64,000 nucleotides of DNA from the NCBI RefSeq assembly GCF_900142365.1, contig NZ_FRAP01000001.1, forward strand, positions 1 through 64,000, given 5' to 3'. Shown piece by piece: positions 50,740-60,899 of the stretch; position 1 is the first letter of the stretch, and every line of letters starts with the position of its first letter. The notes beneath the pieces were generated by a model that worked only from the letters and a program-made list of their open reading frames with translations, did no database searches and was not told the DNA's origin. Origin of the DNA: Pseudonocardia thermophila (GTDB lineage: Bacteria; Actinomycetota; Actinomycetes; Mycobacteriales; Pseudonocardiaceae). The position numbers and the translations under genes were made by a program.

Positions 50740-51582
50740 GTGACCAGCGTTCTTCCCCGCTCCGTGCGCGCGGCCACCGAGCGCCGCGCGACCCCGCGCC
50801 ACTACGTGATGTGCCCGCCCACCTACTTCGACGTCACGTACACGATCAATCCCTGGATGGATCCGACCGTGCCCGTCGACAAGGAGCGGGCGATGGCCCA
50901 GTGGTCGGCGCTGCGCGACACGTACCTGCAGCTCGGGCACCGCGTCGACCTGCTGGAGCCGCTGCCCGGTCTGCCCGACATGGTGTTCGCGGCGAACGGT
51001 GCCACCGTCGTCGGCGGCCGGGTGCTCGGCGCCCGCTTCCGTCACCCGCAGCGCGCCGCCGAGGCCGAGGCGCACCTGGCGTGGTTCCGCGCGGCCGGGT
51101 TCACGGTCGTGGAGGCCGAGTACGTCAACGAGGGGGAGGGCGATCTCCTCGTCGTCGGCGACGTCGTGCTGGCCGGCAGCGGCTTCCGCACCGACCCGGC
51201 CGCGCACCGCGAAGCGTCGATCGTGCTCGGCCGCCCGGTGATCAGCCTCGAGCTGGTCGATCCGCGCTTCTACCACCTCGACACCGCGATCGCCGTCCTC
51301 GACGACACGACGATCGCGTGGCTGCCGGCCGCGTTCTCCCCCGCCTCCCAGGAGATCGTCCGCCGCAGCTACCCGGACGCGATCGAGGCGAGCCCGGCCG
51401 ACGCGGAGGTACTCGGTCTCAACGCGGTGTCCGACGGCCGGCACGTCGTGCTCCCGGCCGCCGCCACCGGGCTCGCCGAGCAGATCGCCGAGCGCGGCTT
51501 CGTCCCCGTCCCCGTGGACCTGTCCGAGCTGCTCAAGGCCGGTGGCGGGGCCAAGTGCTGCACGCTGGAGGTGCGCGCATGA
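50740..51582 (+). CDS. ddaH: Dimethylargininase / amidinotransferase-family hydrolase
   Basis: 280 residues of the guanidine-modifying superfamily: [53 protein letters not shown] with the catalytic His, and GGAKCCTLE with nucleophile Cys273. Family members convert dimethylarginine to citrulline, or arginine to ornithine plus urea-type products in some bacterial homologues. Coupling to ornithine aminotransferase (four-base ATGA overlap) favours a product feeding ornithine. A urease operon lies 8 kb away. GTG 50740 was chosen for its GGAGG five bases upstream. Confidence 0.88.
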   Translation: MTSVLPRSVRAATERRATPRHYVMCPPTYFDVTYTINPWMDPTVPVDKERAMAQWSALRDTYLQLGHRVDLLEPLPGLPDMVFAANGATVVGGRVLGARFRHPQRAAEAEAHLAWFRAAGFTVVEAEYVNEGEGDLLVVGDVVLAGSGFRTDPAAHREASIVLGRPVISLELVDPRFYHLDTAIAVLDDTTIAWLPAAFSPASQEIVRRSYPDAIEASPADAEVLGLNAVSDGRHVVLPAAATGLAEQIAERGFVPVPVDLSELLKAGGGAKCCTLEVRA

Positions 51583-52811
51583 CGATCACGGACCTGGACC
51601 GGACGGTCACTGGCCGGCACGAGGCGCTGGTGCAGGAGCACTCGGCGCACAACTACCACCCGCTGCCGGTCGTGATCGCCGCGGCGGAGGGCGTCTGGGT
51701 CACCGATGTGGAGGGCCGCAGGTACCTGGACTGCCTGGCCGGCTACTCGGCGCTCAACTTCGGCCACCGCCACCCGGTGCTGGTCGCGGCGGCGAAGGAG
51801 CAGCTCGACCGGGTCACCCTCACCAGCCGCGCCTTCGGCAACGATCAGCTCGGGCCGTTCTGCGCCGAACTGTCCGCACTCATCGGCAAGCAGATGGTGC
51901 TGCCGATGAACAGCGGTGCCGAAGCCGTCGAGTCCGGCATCAAGGTGGCCCGCAAGTGGGGTTACGAGGTCAAGGGCGTGGCCCCCGACCGGGCCCGCAT
52001 CGTCGTCATGGCCGGCGGGTTCCACGGCCGCACCACGACCATCGTCGGCTTCTCCACCGACCCGGAGGCACGGTCCGGGTTCGGCCCGTTCACCCCCGGT
52101 TTCGACGTCGTCCCGTACGGCGATGCGGACGCGCTGGCCGCGGCGATCACCCCCGACACCGTGGCGGTGCTGCTGGAGCCGGTGCAGGGCGAGGCAGGTG
52201 TGATCGTGCCGCCCGCGGGCTACCTCGCCGACGTCCGGCGGATCTGCGACGCGCGGGGCGTGCTGATGGTCGCCGACGAGATCCAGTCCGGGCTCGGCCG
52301 GACCGGTCACCTGCTCGCCACCCGCGGTGCCGGGGTGGAGGCCGACGTCTACCTGCTCGGCAAGGCGCTCGGCGGCGGGATCGTGCCGCTGTCGGCCGTC
52401 GTCGCCGACGCGGAGGTCCTCGGCGTGCTGCGGCCCGGGCAGCACGGCAGCACGTTCGGCGGGAACCCGCTCGCGTGCGCGGTCGGCCGGGCGGTCATCG
52501 CGCTGCTTCGCGACGGCGCGCTGTTCGACCAGGCCCGCGATCTCGGCAGGCACCTGCGCACCCGCCTGGACGAGCTGGTGGGTGCGGGCGTCGTCGCAGT
52601 GCGTACAGCTGGGCTGTGGGCCGGCGTCGACGTCGATCCGCGCCTGGGCACCGGCCGCGCGGTGAGCGAGGCGATGGCGCGGCGGGGCGTGCTCGTCAAG
52701 GACACCCACGGCTCCACGGTGCGGCTCTCGCCTCCGCTCGTGGTCGGGCGGGAAGAGCTCGACCAGGCCGTCACGGCACTGCGCGGGGCGCTCGCGGAGC
52801 TCGCCGGCTGA
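51579..52811 (+). CDS. rocD: Ornithine aminotransferase
   Basis: PLP-dependent class III aminotransferase, 410 residues, converting ornithine and 2-oxoglutarate to glutamate semialdehyde and glutamate. The N terminus HSAHNYHPLPVVIAAAEGVW, LDCLAGYSALNFGHRHP, VADEIQSGLGRTG and the PLP lysine Lys262 in YLLGKALGGGIVP are all characteristic of RocD. The ATG overlaps the ddaH stop. Together ddaH-rocD would carry arginine-derived ornithine into glutamate under Lrp control. Confidence 0.95.
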   Translation: MTITDLDRTVTGRHEALVQEHSAHNYHPLPVVIAAAEGVWVTDVEGRRYLDCLAGYSALNFGHRHPVLVAAAKEQLDRVTLTSRAFGNDQLGPFCAELSALIGKQMVLPMNSGAEAVESGIKVARKWGYEVKGVAPDRARIVVMAGGFHGRTTTIVGFSTDPEARSGFGPFTPGFDVVPYGDADALAAAITPDTVAVLLEPVQGEAGVIVPPAGYLADVRRICDARGVLMVADEIQSGLGRTGHLLATRGAGVEADVYLLGKALGGGIVPLSAVVADAEVLGVLRPGQHGSTFGGNPLACAVGRAVIALLRDGALFDQARDLGRHLRTRLDELVGAGVVAVRTAGLWAGVDVDPRLGTGRAVSEAMARRGVLVKDTHGSTVRLSPPLVVGREELDQAVTALRGALAELAG

Positions 52812-52859
52812 ACGCACCCAGTGGTGGGCGATTGGTACGAACGGAGGACGAGTGTACCC

Positions 52860-53561
52860 CTACCGGAGGTCGCGAAAGGGACGATCTGCTAACGATTCGG
52901 AAAGCAGCAGTTCCGGTTTCAGTGCTCCGAACATCACGGTGAGTAATAGCTCGGCGAGGTCCTCCGGGCGTTCTTCGGGTCGGTTCACCGCTCGCGTGAG
53001 CAGGATGTTGACCACCATCGCGGCGATCTCCCGCGCCGGCGGGTACCCGCGGAACTCGCCGCGCTGCTGGCCGTACTCGACGACCATCTCCAGCGGCGCG
53101 GGCACCGGGGCGATCAGCCGCGGATCCGCGTCGGCGTCGGGCGTTGCGGGATCCGGGACCCGGCCCACCCGCAGCGTGTAGTCCTCGACCGCCGCCCAGA
53201 ACGCGCTCATCAGCAGCCGATACCGGCTGCTCAGCCGGGCCAGGCCGACGACCTGGTCCTTCAGCGCCTCGGTCGCCGAGCGGCCGGCGGCCACGTCGTA
53301 CTCGGCCTCCGTCCGCAGTGGATGGATCACCGGGTTGAACACGTGCGCGACGAGCGCGTGCTTGGTGGGGAAGTGGTTGTACGCGGTCGCGGCGCTCACC
53401 CCGGCCGCCGCGGCGACGTCCTCCATGCGCGTGCGCTGCCAGCCCCGAGAGCCGAAGATGGCCTCGGCGGCGTCCAGCAGGGCCCGGCGGGTGCGGTCGC
53501 GCTTCGTGCGCGCCGCCCGGGCCCGCGGATCGTCTGCTCGCGGGTCCTCGGGCGTCGACAT
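52860..53561 (-). CDS. TetR family transcriptional regulator
   Basis: 233 residues from the ATG at 53561. The helix-turn-helix spans RRALLDAAEAIFGSRGWQRT and VAAAAGVSAATAYNHFPTKH. The C-terminal ligand domain is long and helical. A 15-base perfect palindrome lies about 48 bases upstream, so autoregulation is likely. The divergent neighbour is a sigma-factor gene 310 bases away. No transporter or enzyme gene that would be an obvious target sits next to it. Confidence 0.92.
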   Translation of the reverse strand: MSTPEDPRADDPRARAARTKRDRTRRALLDAAEAIFGSRGWQRTRMEDVAAAAGVSAATAYNHFPTKHALVAHVFNPVIHPLRTEAEYDVAAGRSATEALKDQVVGLARLSSRYRLLMSAFWAAVEDYTLRVGRVPDPATPDADADPRLIAPVPAPLEMVVEYGQQRGEFRGYPPAREIAAMVVNILLTRAVNRPEERPEDLAELLLTVMFGALKPELLLSESLADRPFRDLR

Positions 53562-53567
53562 GAACAC

Positions 53568-53870
53568 AGCGTAATCGATGTGAGACCCAAGCTTCGCTTG
53601 ACTCCAGTTTGGGTGTCACCCAAGATGACGACAGTGCCGATGCGAGTCGGCACACCGGCCACAGGCAGGGCACGCCCGCGACCGGACAGTACGGGGACGG
53701 AACGGCGTCCGCGCCGTCGTCTGGGGGACTTCGGCACTGTGGTCCACGGACGCCCGCTTCATCCCTGGGCACGTTCAGAGCGCTCGCACGCTTCCAGGGA
53801 GGGGAACGTTCGTGGAGCCTGGAATTCAATGCAGGTTGAGAACAAAGTGTGTGCAGAACAGCGTTGAGTC
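53568..53870. other. Divergent intergenic region, TetR and sigma factor
   Basis: 303 bases without a gene. They hold the TetR palindrome at 53609-53623 and the promoter for the sigma factor. TTGACTCC at 53599-53606 on the plus strand may be a -35 element. Codon-like frames here have no recognisable product. Confidence 0.5.
53585..53623. promoter_or_regulatory. TetR operator candidate
   Basis: TTGGGT (53609-53614), GTC, ACCCAA (53618-53623) is a perfect 15-base palindrome. A third half-site, ACCCAA, occurs at 53585-53590, about 24 bases upstream. All are within 65 bases of the TetR start at 53561. Confidence 0.7.
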
Positions 53871-54626
53871 ATGATCGCAGCGGCCTGGGGGACGGGGCCG
53901 ACACCGGAACCTGACCCGGATCACGCCGGCACAGGATCGACCGGCGCAGCGCTGGCCGGCACAGCGCTCGACGCGATCACCGAACCTGATCCGGCCGAGG
54001 CTCCACCGCAGTTCGACGACCTCGTCCGCGACACCATCAACGGTGTCCCCGGAGCCCGCGACCGGCTCCTGGGGCTGCTGCAGCCGCTCGTGCTGCGCTA
54101 CTGCCGCGCCCGCATCGGCAACCGCGAGTCCGTCATGGGCTCGGCCGACGACGTGGCCCAGGAGGTCTGCCTGGCGGTCGTCACCGCTCTGCCGGGCTAC
54201 CAGCTGAAGGGGCTGTCGTTCCGCGCCTTCGTGTACGGCATCGCCGCGCACAAGGTCGCCGACACCTTCCGCGCGATGGGTCGCAACCGCTGCGATCCCG
54301 TCGCCGAGGTCCCCGACGCGCCGGTCGTGCACGGAGGGCCGGAGGCGCAGGTGCTGGCCAGGGAACGCCTCGACCGGCTGTCCCGGCTGCTCGACCGGCT
54401 CACCCCGCGCCAGCGCGAGGTGCTGGTCCTGCGGATCGCCGTGGGGCTGTCGGCCGAGGAGACGGCGGCGGCGGTCGGCTCCACCCCCGGCGCGGTGCGG
54501 GTCACCCAGCACCGCGCGCTCAACCGGCTGCGCGCTGAGATCGGGGTCGATGGGGACGTGCTCGGGCTGCCCGCCGCGAAGGACCTGTTCCCCGGGGTAG
54601 GCGCCGAGGAGGGGGCCGAGGGCTGA
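53871..54626 (+). CDS. SigD/ShbA-type RNA polymerase sigma factor
   Basis: 251 residues. After an acidic N-terminal extension (1-50), region 2 reads RYCRARIGNRESVMGSADDV, AQEVCLAVVTALPGYQLKG and FVYGIAAHKVADTFRAMGRN. Region 4 reads LTPRQREVLVLRIAVGLSAE and ETAAAVGSTPGAVRVTQHRA. This is the family of M. tuberculosis SigD and Streptomyces ShbA, the latter driving transcription of the principal sigma gene. No anti-sigma gene is adjacent, unlike mycobacterial sigD-rsdA. A strong 14-base hairpin follows 45 bases downstream. Confidence 0.93.
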   Translation: MIAAAWGTGPTPEPDPDHAGTGSTGAALAGTALDAITEPDPAEAPPQFDDLVRDTINGVPGARDRLLGLLQPLVLRYCRARIGNRESVMGSADDVAQEVCLAVVTALPGYQLKGLSFRAFVYGIAAHKVADTFRAMGRNRCDPVAEVPDAPVVHGGPEAQVLARERLDRLSRLLDRLTPRQREVLVLRIAVGLSAEETAAAVGSTPGAVRVTQHRALNRLRAEIGVDGDVLGLPAAKDLFPGVGAEEGAEG

Positions 54627-54670
54627 ACGCGGCCCCGAATCCGCGTCACACAACCCGCCGTGACCGATCC

Positions 54671-54710
54671 GTGACCGCGTGGCCAGGGCTAAGTCCGGCC
54701 ACGCGGTCAC
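54671..54710 (+). terminator. Strong hairpin after the sigma-factor gene
   Basis: GTGACCGCGTGGCC (54671-54684) and GGCCACGCGGTCAC (54697-54710) are exact reverse complements separated by 12 bases, giving a very stable 14-base stem 45 bases after the stop. No T tract follows. It is the best terminator candidate in the window and insulates the alaS operon. Confidence 0.75.
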
Positions 54711-54765
54711 CTCGGAGTAGCCTGGGCGCGATCAAAATCCGGTTCTCGAACGCCCGGGAGGGCTC

Positions 54766-55185
54766 GTGTCGGCTGGCCAGATCGCCGCACTGATCGCGGC
54801 GGGGGCGTTCGTCGTCCTCGTCCTGCTGCTGGCCGTTCCGCTGCTCAAGCTGGGGCGCACGCTCGACGAGGCGACCATCGCCATCCGCAAGGCGCACGAG
54901 GGCAGCGCACCGCTGCTCGACAACGCGCAGACCACGCTCAACGTGGTCAACGCACAGCTCGAGCGCGTCGACGGCATCACCACCAACGCGCAGACGGTGG
55001 CGAGCAACGTCTCGGTGCTCACCTCCCTGTTCACCGCCACACTGGGCGGCCCGCTGGTGCGCGCGGCCGCCTTCTCCTACGGGCTGTCCAAGGCCGTCAA
55101 GGCCCGCCGGGCGGGCAAGGACGCCGGGGCGCACGCGGCGCGCAAGCGCCGCGGCCGCAAGCGACTGGCGAGGGCTGCGCGATGA
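54766..55185 (+). CDS. DUF948 family membrane protein
   Basis: 139 residues from GTG 54766 with GGGAGGG upstream. One N-terminal membrane helix (about 6-28) is followed by a coiled-coil region (TLDEATIAIRKAHEGSAPLL, NAQTTLNVVNAQLERVDGIT) and a very basic tail (KRRGRKRLARAAR). This matches DUF948, a general-stress or cell-envelope family. It heads the conserved actinobacterial order DUF948, DUF6167, alaS, ruvX, mltG. Confidence 0.88.
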   Translation: MSAGQIAALIAAGAFVVLVLLLAVPLLKLGRTLDEATIAIRKAHEGSAPLLDNAQTTLNVVNAQLERVDGITTNAQTVASNVSVLTSLFTATLGGPLVRAAAFSYGLSKAVKARRAGKDAGAHAARKRRGRKRLARAAR

Positions 55186-55490
55186 AACGACTGTTCTGGC
55201 TCGGCCTCGGCATCGCCATCGGGGTCTACGCACAGCGGCGCGCCAGCGAGGCGGCGCGTAACCTGACACCTGCCGGCATCGGCGCCAACCTCGCCGACGG
55301 GCTGCGCGAGCTCGGCGCCGGGCTGGGCGCCTTCGGCGCGGAGGTGCGCGCCGGGATGGCCGCCCGGGAGCGGGAGCTCGCCGAGCTCGTCGAGCGGCGC
55401 ACCGGGACCGCGCTCCCGACCTACGCGAACGCGCTCGCGGAGGAGCCGGCCCACCGACCCGGCCGGCGAGCGCGCGGGGCAGGGGCGTAA
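55182..55490 (+). CDS. DUF6167 family protein
   Basis: 102 residues. MKRLFWLGLGIAIGVYAQRR is a short N-terminal membrane helix, followed by an amphipathic region (NLADGLRELGAGLGAFGAEV) and a polar tail. The ATG overlaps the DUF948 stop by four bases. The family is restricted to actinobacteria and found next to alaS; its role is unknown. The frame ends 63 bases before alaS. Confidence 0.85.
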   Translation: MKRLFWLGLGIAIGVYAQRRASEAARNLTPAGIGANLADGLRELGAGLGAFGAEVRAGMAARERELAELVERRTGTALPTYANALAEEPAHRPGRRARGAGA

Positions 55491-55553
55491 GCACCAGCGC
55501 TCCTGCCGTCACCGGGCCGACCCACCCCCATACCGCAACCGAGGCAGCTTTCC

Positions 55554-58214
55554 GTGCAGACCCACGAGATCGTCCGTCGCTTCACCGACTACTTCGTCAA
55601 GAACGGGCACACGCCGGTGCCCAGTGCGTCGCTCATCCTCGACGACCCCACCCTGCTGTTCGTCAACGCCGGCATGGTGCAGTTCAAGCCGTACTTCCTG
55701 GGTGACGCGCCCGCGCCCTACCCGCGCGCCACGTCGATCCAGAAGTGCGTGCGCACGGGCGACATCGACGAGGTCGGCAAGACCACCCGGCACAACACGT
55801 TCTTCCAGATGGCCGGGAACTTCTCCTTCGGCGACTACTTCAAGGAAGGCGCCATCCAGCACGCCTGGACCCTGGTGACGACCAGCCAGGACGCCGGGGG
55901 CTACGGGTTCGATCCCGACCGCATCTGGGTCACCGTCTACGAGGACGACGACGAGGCGATCGCGCTCTGGAAGAAGATCGCCGGCCTCCCCGACGAGCGG
56001 ATCCAGCGCCGCGGGGGGCAGGACAACTACTGGGACATGGGGGTGCCCGGCCCCGGCGGCCCGTGCTCGGAGATCTACTTCGACCGCGGCCCGGAGTTCG
56101 GCGAGGAGGGCGGCCCGGTCGCCGACGAGGACCGCTACCTGGAGATCTGGAACCTCGTCTTCATGCAGGACGTGCGCGGCGAGCAGTCGCCCAAGTACGG
56201 GCACCCGCCGATCGGCACCCTGCCGAAGAAGAACATCGACACCGGGATGGGCGTTGAGCGTGTCGCCTACCTGCTGCAGGGCGTCGAGAACGTCTACGAG
56301 ACCGACCTCGTCCGCCCGGTCATCACCCGCGCCGAGGAGTTCTCCGGCCGTCGCTACGGCGCCTCGCCCCAGGACGACGTGCGCTTCCGCGTGATCGCCG
56401 ACCACGCCCGGTCCGGTGTCATGATCATCAACGACGGAGTCACGCCCTCCAACGAGGGCCGCGGCTACGTGCTGCGCCGCCTGCTGCGCCGGATCGTGCG
56501 CTCCGCCCGGCTGCTCGGCGTGCGGGAGCCGGTGCTGCGCTCGTTCGCCGAGGTCGTCCGCGACGAGATGGCGCCGACCTACCCCGAGCTGAAGACCAAC
56601 TTCGAGCGCATCGCCGCCGTGGTCTCCGCTGAGGAGGAGGCGTTCCTGCAGACGCTGACCACCGGCTCGCGCATCTTCGACACCGCCGTCGCCGCCGCGA
56701 AGCAGCGCGGGGCGAAGGTGCTGCCCGGTGAGGACGCCTTCCAGCTGCACGACACCTACGGCTTCCCGATCGACCTCACACTGGAGATGGCGGCCGAGGC
56801 CGGGCTGGACGTCGACCAGGAGCGGTTCCGCGCGCTCATGCAGGAGCAGCGCGAGCGGGCCAAGGCCGATGCCAAGGCGCGCAAGGTCGGCCACGGCGAC
56901 GGCTCGGTCTACCGCGCGGTGCTCGACCGGCACGGCTCCACGGAGTTCCTCGGCTACACGATGCTGGAGGCCGAGGCCCGCATCACCGGGCTGATCGTGG
57001 AGGGCGTCGCGCAGCCCGCCGCCACCACCGGCCAGCACGTCGAGGTCGTGCTCGACCGCACCCCCTTCTACGCCGAGTCCGGTGGCCAGCAGGCGGACAA
57101 GGGCTTCCTGCGCGGCGCGTCGTTCACCGTCCGGGTCGACGACGTGCAGTCTCCGGTGCCTGGGCTGCGGGTGCACCGGGGTGTCGTCACCGAGGGCGAG
57201 GTGTCGCTGGACGCGTCCGTGATCGCAGAGGTCGACCACGCCCGCCGCGCCGCGATCGCCCGCGCCCACACCGCCACGCACCTCGTGCACGCCGGGGTCC
57301 GCAACGCGCTCGGCACGTCCGCCGCGCAGGCCGGTTCGCTCAACGCGCCCGGCCGGCTGCGGTTCGACTTCACCTCGCCGTCGGGCGCGGTCTCGCCCAC
57401 GGCGCTCGCCGAGATCGAGGACGAGATCAACACCGTCCTGCAGCAGAACCGCGAGGTGGAGGCCTACGAGACCACGATGGACGAGGCCCGCCGGATCGGC
57501 GCGATCGCGCTGTTCGGCGAGAAGTACGGCGACCGCGTGCGCGTGGTCGACATGGGGGAGTACTCCCGCGAGCTCTGCGGTGGCACGCACGTCGGCCGCA
57601 CCGGTGAGATCGGCCTGATCAAGGTCCTGTCCGAGGGCTCGGTCGGGTCCGGCGTGCGCCGGGTCGAGGCGCTGGTCGGGCTGGACGCGTTCCGGCACGT
57701 CTCGACCGAGCACCTGCTCGTCACCTCGCTGGCCGACCAGCTCAAGGCCAAGCCGGAGGAGCTGCCCGACCGGATCGCGGCGCTGACCGAGCGGCTGCGC
57801 CAGGCCGAGCGCGACCTGGAGAAGGTGCGCATCGACGCCGCGCTGGCCTCCGCCGGCACACTCGCGGCCGGCGCCGAGGACGTCGACGGGGTCGCGCTCG
57901 TCGCCGCCGAGGCCCCGAGCGGGGTCACCGGCAACGACCTGCGCGTGCTCGCTTCCGACGTGCGGTCCCGGCTGGGCAACCGCCCGGGCGTCGTGGCGCT
58001 GTTCGCGCCCACCGACGGCAAGGTGGCGTTCGTGGTCGCCACGACTCCGCAGGCGCGCGACCGCGGCCTCGCCGCGGGCCAGCTCGTGCGCACGTTCGCC
58101 GAGCCCATCGGCGGCCGCGGCGGCGGCAAGCCCGACCTGGCGCAGGGGGGCGGCAGCAAGCCGGACGGCATCCCCGCGGCCATCGGCGCGCTGCGGGCCG
58201 CGCTGCGCGGGTGA
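55554..58214 (+). CDS. alaS: Alanyl-tRNA synthetase
   Basis: Charges tRNA-Ala; 886 residues, standard length. The class II catalytic domain opens [20 protein letters not shown] and has [15 protein letters not shown]. The editing domain has the zinc ligands [15 protein letters not shown] and [13 protein letters not shown]. The C-terminal DHHA1 region ends [23 protein letters not shown] start at 55554. It is followed by ruvX with a four-base overlap (GTGA), so a single operon runs at least to mltG. Confidence 0.98.
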   Translation: MQTHEIVRRFTDYFVKNGHTPVPSASLILDDPTLLFVNAGMVQFKPYFLGDAPAPYPRATSIQKCVRTGDIDEVGKTTRHNTFFQMAGNFSFGDYFKEGAIQHAWTLVTTSQDAGGYGFDPDRIWVTVYEDDDEAIALWKKIAGLPDERIQRRGGQDNYWDMGVPGPGGPCSEIYFDRGPEFGEEGGPVADEDRYLEIWNLVFMQDVRGEQSPKYGHPPIGTLPKKNIDTGMGVERVAYLLQGVENVYETDLVRPVITRAEEFSGRRYGASPQDDVRFRVIADHARSGVMIINDGVTPSNEGRGYVLRRLLRRIVRSARLLGVREPVLRSFAEVVRDEMAPTYPELKTNFERIAAVVSAEEEAFLQTLTTGSRIFDTAVAAAKQRGAKVLPGEDAFQLHDTYGFPIDLTLEMAAEAGLDVDQERFRALMQEQRERAKADAKARKVGHGDGSVYRAVLDRHGSTEFLGYTMLEAEARITGLIVEGVAQPAATTGQHVEVVLDRTPFYAESGGQQADKGFLRGASFTVRVDDVQSPVPGLRVHRGVVTEGEVSLDASVIAEVDHARRAAIARAHTATHLVHAGVRNALGTSAAQAGSLNAPGRLRFDFTSPSGAVSPTALAEIEDEINTVLQQNREVEAYETTMDEARRIGAIALFGEKYGDRVRVVDMGEYSRELCGGTHVGRTGEIGLIKVLSEGSVGSGVRRVEALVGLDAFRHVSTEHLLVTSLADQLKAKPEELPDRIAALTERLRQAERDLEKVRIDAALASAGTLAAGAEDVDGVALVAAEAPSGVTGNDLRVLASDVRSRLGNRPGVVALFAPTDGKVAFVVATTPQARDRGLAAGQLVRTFAEPIGGRGGGKPDLAQGGGSKPDGIPAAIGALRAALRG

Positions 58215-58663
58215 GCGGGGAGCGCATCGGGCGGCGCATCGGCATCGACGTCGGCGCCGTCCGGGTCGGTGTCGCGATCTGCGATCCCGAGGGCTTGCTC
58301 GCCACCCCGCTGCAGACGGTGCCGCGCGACCGCGAGGGCGGCTCCGACGTGCGCACCGTGGCCGCGCTCGTCGCCGAGCACGAGGCGGCCGGCGTCGTGG
58401 TGGGGCTGCCGCGCACCATGCGCGGCGAGGAGGGCCCCGCCGCGGCCGCCGCGCGCGAGTTCGGCACCGCGCTGGAGGCCGTGCTGGACGTCCCCGTCGA
58501 GTACGTGGACGAACGACTGACCACCGTGGTCGCGACGCGGCAGCTGCGCGCCGCGGGCCGTTCGGCCAAGCGTCAGCGGGCCGTCGTCGACCAGGTCGCG
58601 GCCGTGGGGATCCTCCAGAGTTGGCTCGACCGGCGCCGATCGGCGCAGGGAGAGCCCCGGTGA
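58211..58663 (+). CDS. ruvX: Holliday-junction resolvase-like protein RuvX (YqgF)
   Basis: 150 residues, RNase H-like fold. The conserved acidic active site is spread over [50 protein letters not shown] and [15 protein letters not shown]. YqgF proteins act in 16S rRNA 5'-end maturation and in resolving branched DNA. The GTG start sits inside the alaS stop region, and mltG begins 37 bases downstream. Confidence 0.94.
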   Translation: MSGERIGRRIGIDVGAVRVGVAICDPEGLLATPLQTVPRDREGGSDVRTVAALVAEHEAAGVVVGLPRTMRGEEGPAAAAAREFGTALEAVLDVPVEYVDERLTTVVATRQLRAAGRSAKRQRAVVDQVAAVGILQSWLDRRRSAQGEPR

Positions 58664-58700
58664 CCCGCCCGGCACCGGGACGCCGTTACAGTGCGCCGTT

Positions 58701-59960
58701 GTGAGCCCTGACGGATCCCCCCGCAGGCCGTACGGCAGCGGAGCCGGCACGGACCCGACGCGGGCGGACGGTCCGACCGAGCGGCTCGCGACCGTGCCGC
58801 GCCGCCACGACCGGCTGGCCGCCCGGCGGGCCCGCGAGCAGCGCATCCGCCGCAGGCGGCGGGTGCTGGCGGTCGTGGTGACCGTGTTGCTGGCCGCCCT
58901 CGCAGGCGGCGGATACCTGCTGTACCAGTCGTTCTTCGGGGTGCCCGACTTCGACGGGGAGGGCACCGGCAGCGTCGTCGTGCAGGTCGCCGACGGCGAC
59001 ACGACCTCGGCGATCGCCGCCGAGCTCGCCGGGCGCGGGGTCGTGGCCGATCCGCGGGCGTTCCTGCGGGCCGCCGCCGACGACGACCGCGTCCGCGCCA
59101 TCCAGCCCGGCTACTACCAGCTGCGCGCCCGGATGTCCGGGGAGGCGGCCGTCGAGCTGATGCTGAACCCGGACTCCCGCGTCGGCCAGCTGGAGATCCG
59201 CGGCGGCACCCAGCTCGACGACACGCGCTCACCCGACGGGGCGGTCACCCCGGGCGTGCTGTCGCTCATCTCCGAGGCCACCTGCTTGACCGTCGACGGC
59301 CAGCGCCGCTGCGTCTCCGCCGATGAGCTGCGCACCGCGATGTCCACCACCGACCCAGCCGAGCTCGGCGTGCCCGAGTGGGCGCTGGAGGACGTCGCCA
59401 AGGCCGATCCGAACCGGCGGCTGGAGGGGCTGCTCGTCCCCGGTCGCTACAACGTCGCACCGGAGAAGCCCGCAGCGGACGTACTGCGGGAGCTGCTCGC
59501 CGTCTCCGCGTCGAAGCTGCAGGCCAGCGGGCTGGTGTCGGGCGCGCGCGAGATCGGGTCCTCGCCCTACCAGGTCCTGATCATCTCCTCCCTCGTCGAG
59601 AAGGAGGCGATCACGAAGGACATGCCCAAGGTGGCGCGGGTGATCTACAACCGGCTGGGCGTCGGGCAGCGGCTCGAGCTGGACTCGATGGTCAACTATC
59701 CGCTCGATGTGCAGTCCCTGCGCACCACGGCGGCCGACCGCGCCCGGCCCGGGCCGTACAACAGCTACCAGGTGGTCGGACTGCCCCCGACCCCGATCGC
59801 GGCACCGGGCGCCGATGCCATCGCCGCGGCGCTGGACCCGGAGCCGGGGGACTGGTTCTTCTTCGTCCGCTGCGAGACCGACGGCACGTCCTGCTTCGCC
59901 CGCACGCTGGACGAGCACCAGGAGAACGTGAACAAGGCGCTGCGCAACGGCGCCTTCTAG
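58701..59960 (+). CDS. mltG: Endolytic murein transglycosylase MltG
   Basis: 419 residues. A basic cytoplasmic N terminus (1-52) precedes one membrane helix at about 55-76 and an extracytoplasmic LysM-like plus YceG domain. The catalytic glutamate is Glu300 in SSLVEKEAITKD; YNRLGVGQRLELDSMVNYPL and PGPYNSYQVVGLPPTPI are family hallmarks. It cuts nascent glycan strands to set peptidoglycan chain length. GTG start. In many actinobacteria aroE follows here; in this genome a convergent spermidine-synthase-like gene and urease follow instead. Confidence 0.96.
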   Translation: MSPDGSPRRPYGSGAGTDPTRADGPTERLATVPRRHDRLAARRAREQRIRRRRRVLAVVVTVLLAALAGGGYLLYQSFFGVPDFDGEGTGSVVVQVADGDTTSAIAAELAGRGVVADPRAFLRAAADDDRVRAIQPGYYQLRARMSGEAAVELMLNPDSRVGQLEIRGGTQLDDTRSPDGAVTPGVLSLISEATCLTVDGQRRCVSADELRTAMSTTDPAELGVPEWALEDVAKADPNRRLEGLLVPGRYNVAPEKPAADVLRELLAVSASKLQASGLVSGAREIGSSPYQVLIISSLVEKEAITKDMPKVARVIYNRLGVGQRLELDSMVNYPLDVQSLRTTAADRARPGPYNSYQVVGLPPTPIAAPGADAIAAALDPEPGDWFFFVRCETDGTSCFARTLDEHQENVNKALRNGAF

Positions 59961-60811
59961 CGGCCGAACACCCCGAGGGGAGGCACGGGCGACGGCCGCG
60001 CCTCCCGGTCGTGCGGCGGTTTCGCGCGCCGGGTGAACCGGGCCGTCTCCGCATCGTCGAGCACGGTGGCGCGGAACGGGTCGGCCGCGGCCCGGCGGGC
60101 CAGCTCGGCCTCCGGCAGCGGGTCCTGCGACGCGACGAGCACGAGGTTGCCGAACCGGCGCCCGTGCAGCACGTCGGCCGCGACGACGACCGCGACGTGC
60201 GCGAACACCGCCCGCGCCGCCGCGACCTGCCCCCGGGCGAACTCGAGCGCCCCGCCGTCGGCGACGTTCGCGGCGTACACGCCGCCGGCGGCCAGCGCCG
60301 CGTCGGCCAGCTCCAGGAATTCCACGCTCGTCACGTGCGCGGGCGTGCGGGCCCCGGCGAACACGTCCAGCACGACAAGATCCGCCGCCGCGGGCCGGGC
60401 GGTGGCCAGCACCGCGCGCGCGTCCCCGACGACGACCTCCAGACCGGGATCGTCGGCCGGCAGCCGGGACCGCACCAGGTCCACCAGCTCCCCGTCGAGC
60501 TCCACCACCTGCTGGGCCGAGCCGGGGCGGGTCGCGGCCACGTACCGGGGGAGTGTCCACGCCCCGCCCCCGAGGTGCATCGCCCGCAGCGGCCGCAGCG
60601 GCGGCGCCATCAGGTCCACGACGTGGGCGAGCCGCCGCACGTACTCGAACTCCAGGTGCTCCGGGTCGTCGAGGTCGACGTGGCTCTGGGCGGTCCCGTC
60701 CACCAGCAGGGTCCAGCCGCGCGGCCGGTCCGGATCACCGACGAGCTCGGCGAACCCGTGCCCGACCTGGGCGCGGATCACCCCGCGCGCGAACCCCGTC
60801 ACACCTCCCAT
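59957..60811 (-). CDS. Spermidine-synthase-like methyltransferase-fold protein
   Basis: 284 residues of the spermidine synthase fold: [20 protein letters not shown] is the nucleotide loop, [16 protein letters not shown] the acidic ribose-binding strand, and [20 protein letters not shown] the post-motif. The usual aminopropyl-transfer signature (GGGDGG) is degenerate (LGGGAW), and the protein lacks the N-terminal beta domain of SpeE. Actinobacterial relatives are annotated fused-MFS or polyamine-synthase-like, with unproven activity. Its 3' end overlaps mltG by four bases in convergent orientation. Confidence 0.82.
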   Translation of the reverse strand: MGGVTGFARGVIRAQVGHGFAELVGDPDRPRGWTLLVDGTAQSHVDLDDPEHLEFEYVRRLAHVVDLMAPPLRPLRAMHLGGGAWTLPRYVAATRPGSAQQVVELDGELVDLVRSRLPADDPGLEVVVGDARAVLATARPAAADLVVLDVFAGARTPAHVTSVEFLELADAALAAGGVYAANVADGGALEFARGQVAAARAVFAHVAVVVAADVLHGRRFGNLVLVASQDPLPEAELARRAAADPFRATVLDDAETARFTRRAKPPHDREARPSPVPPLGVFGR

Positions 60812-60899
60812 CCTGCCCGCTCAGAAGGCGGCTGTGTTACGTCGCTGTCACGAGACGCGGCTACTGTCGCGATCATCCGTTCCCCGAGGAGGACCCGAG

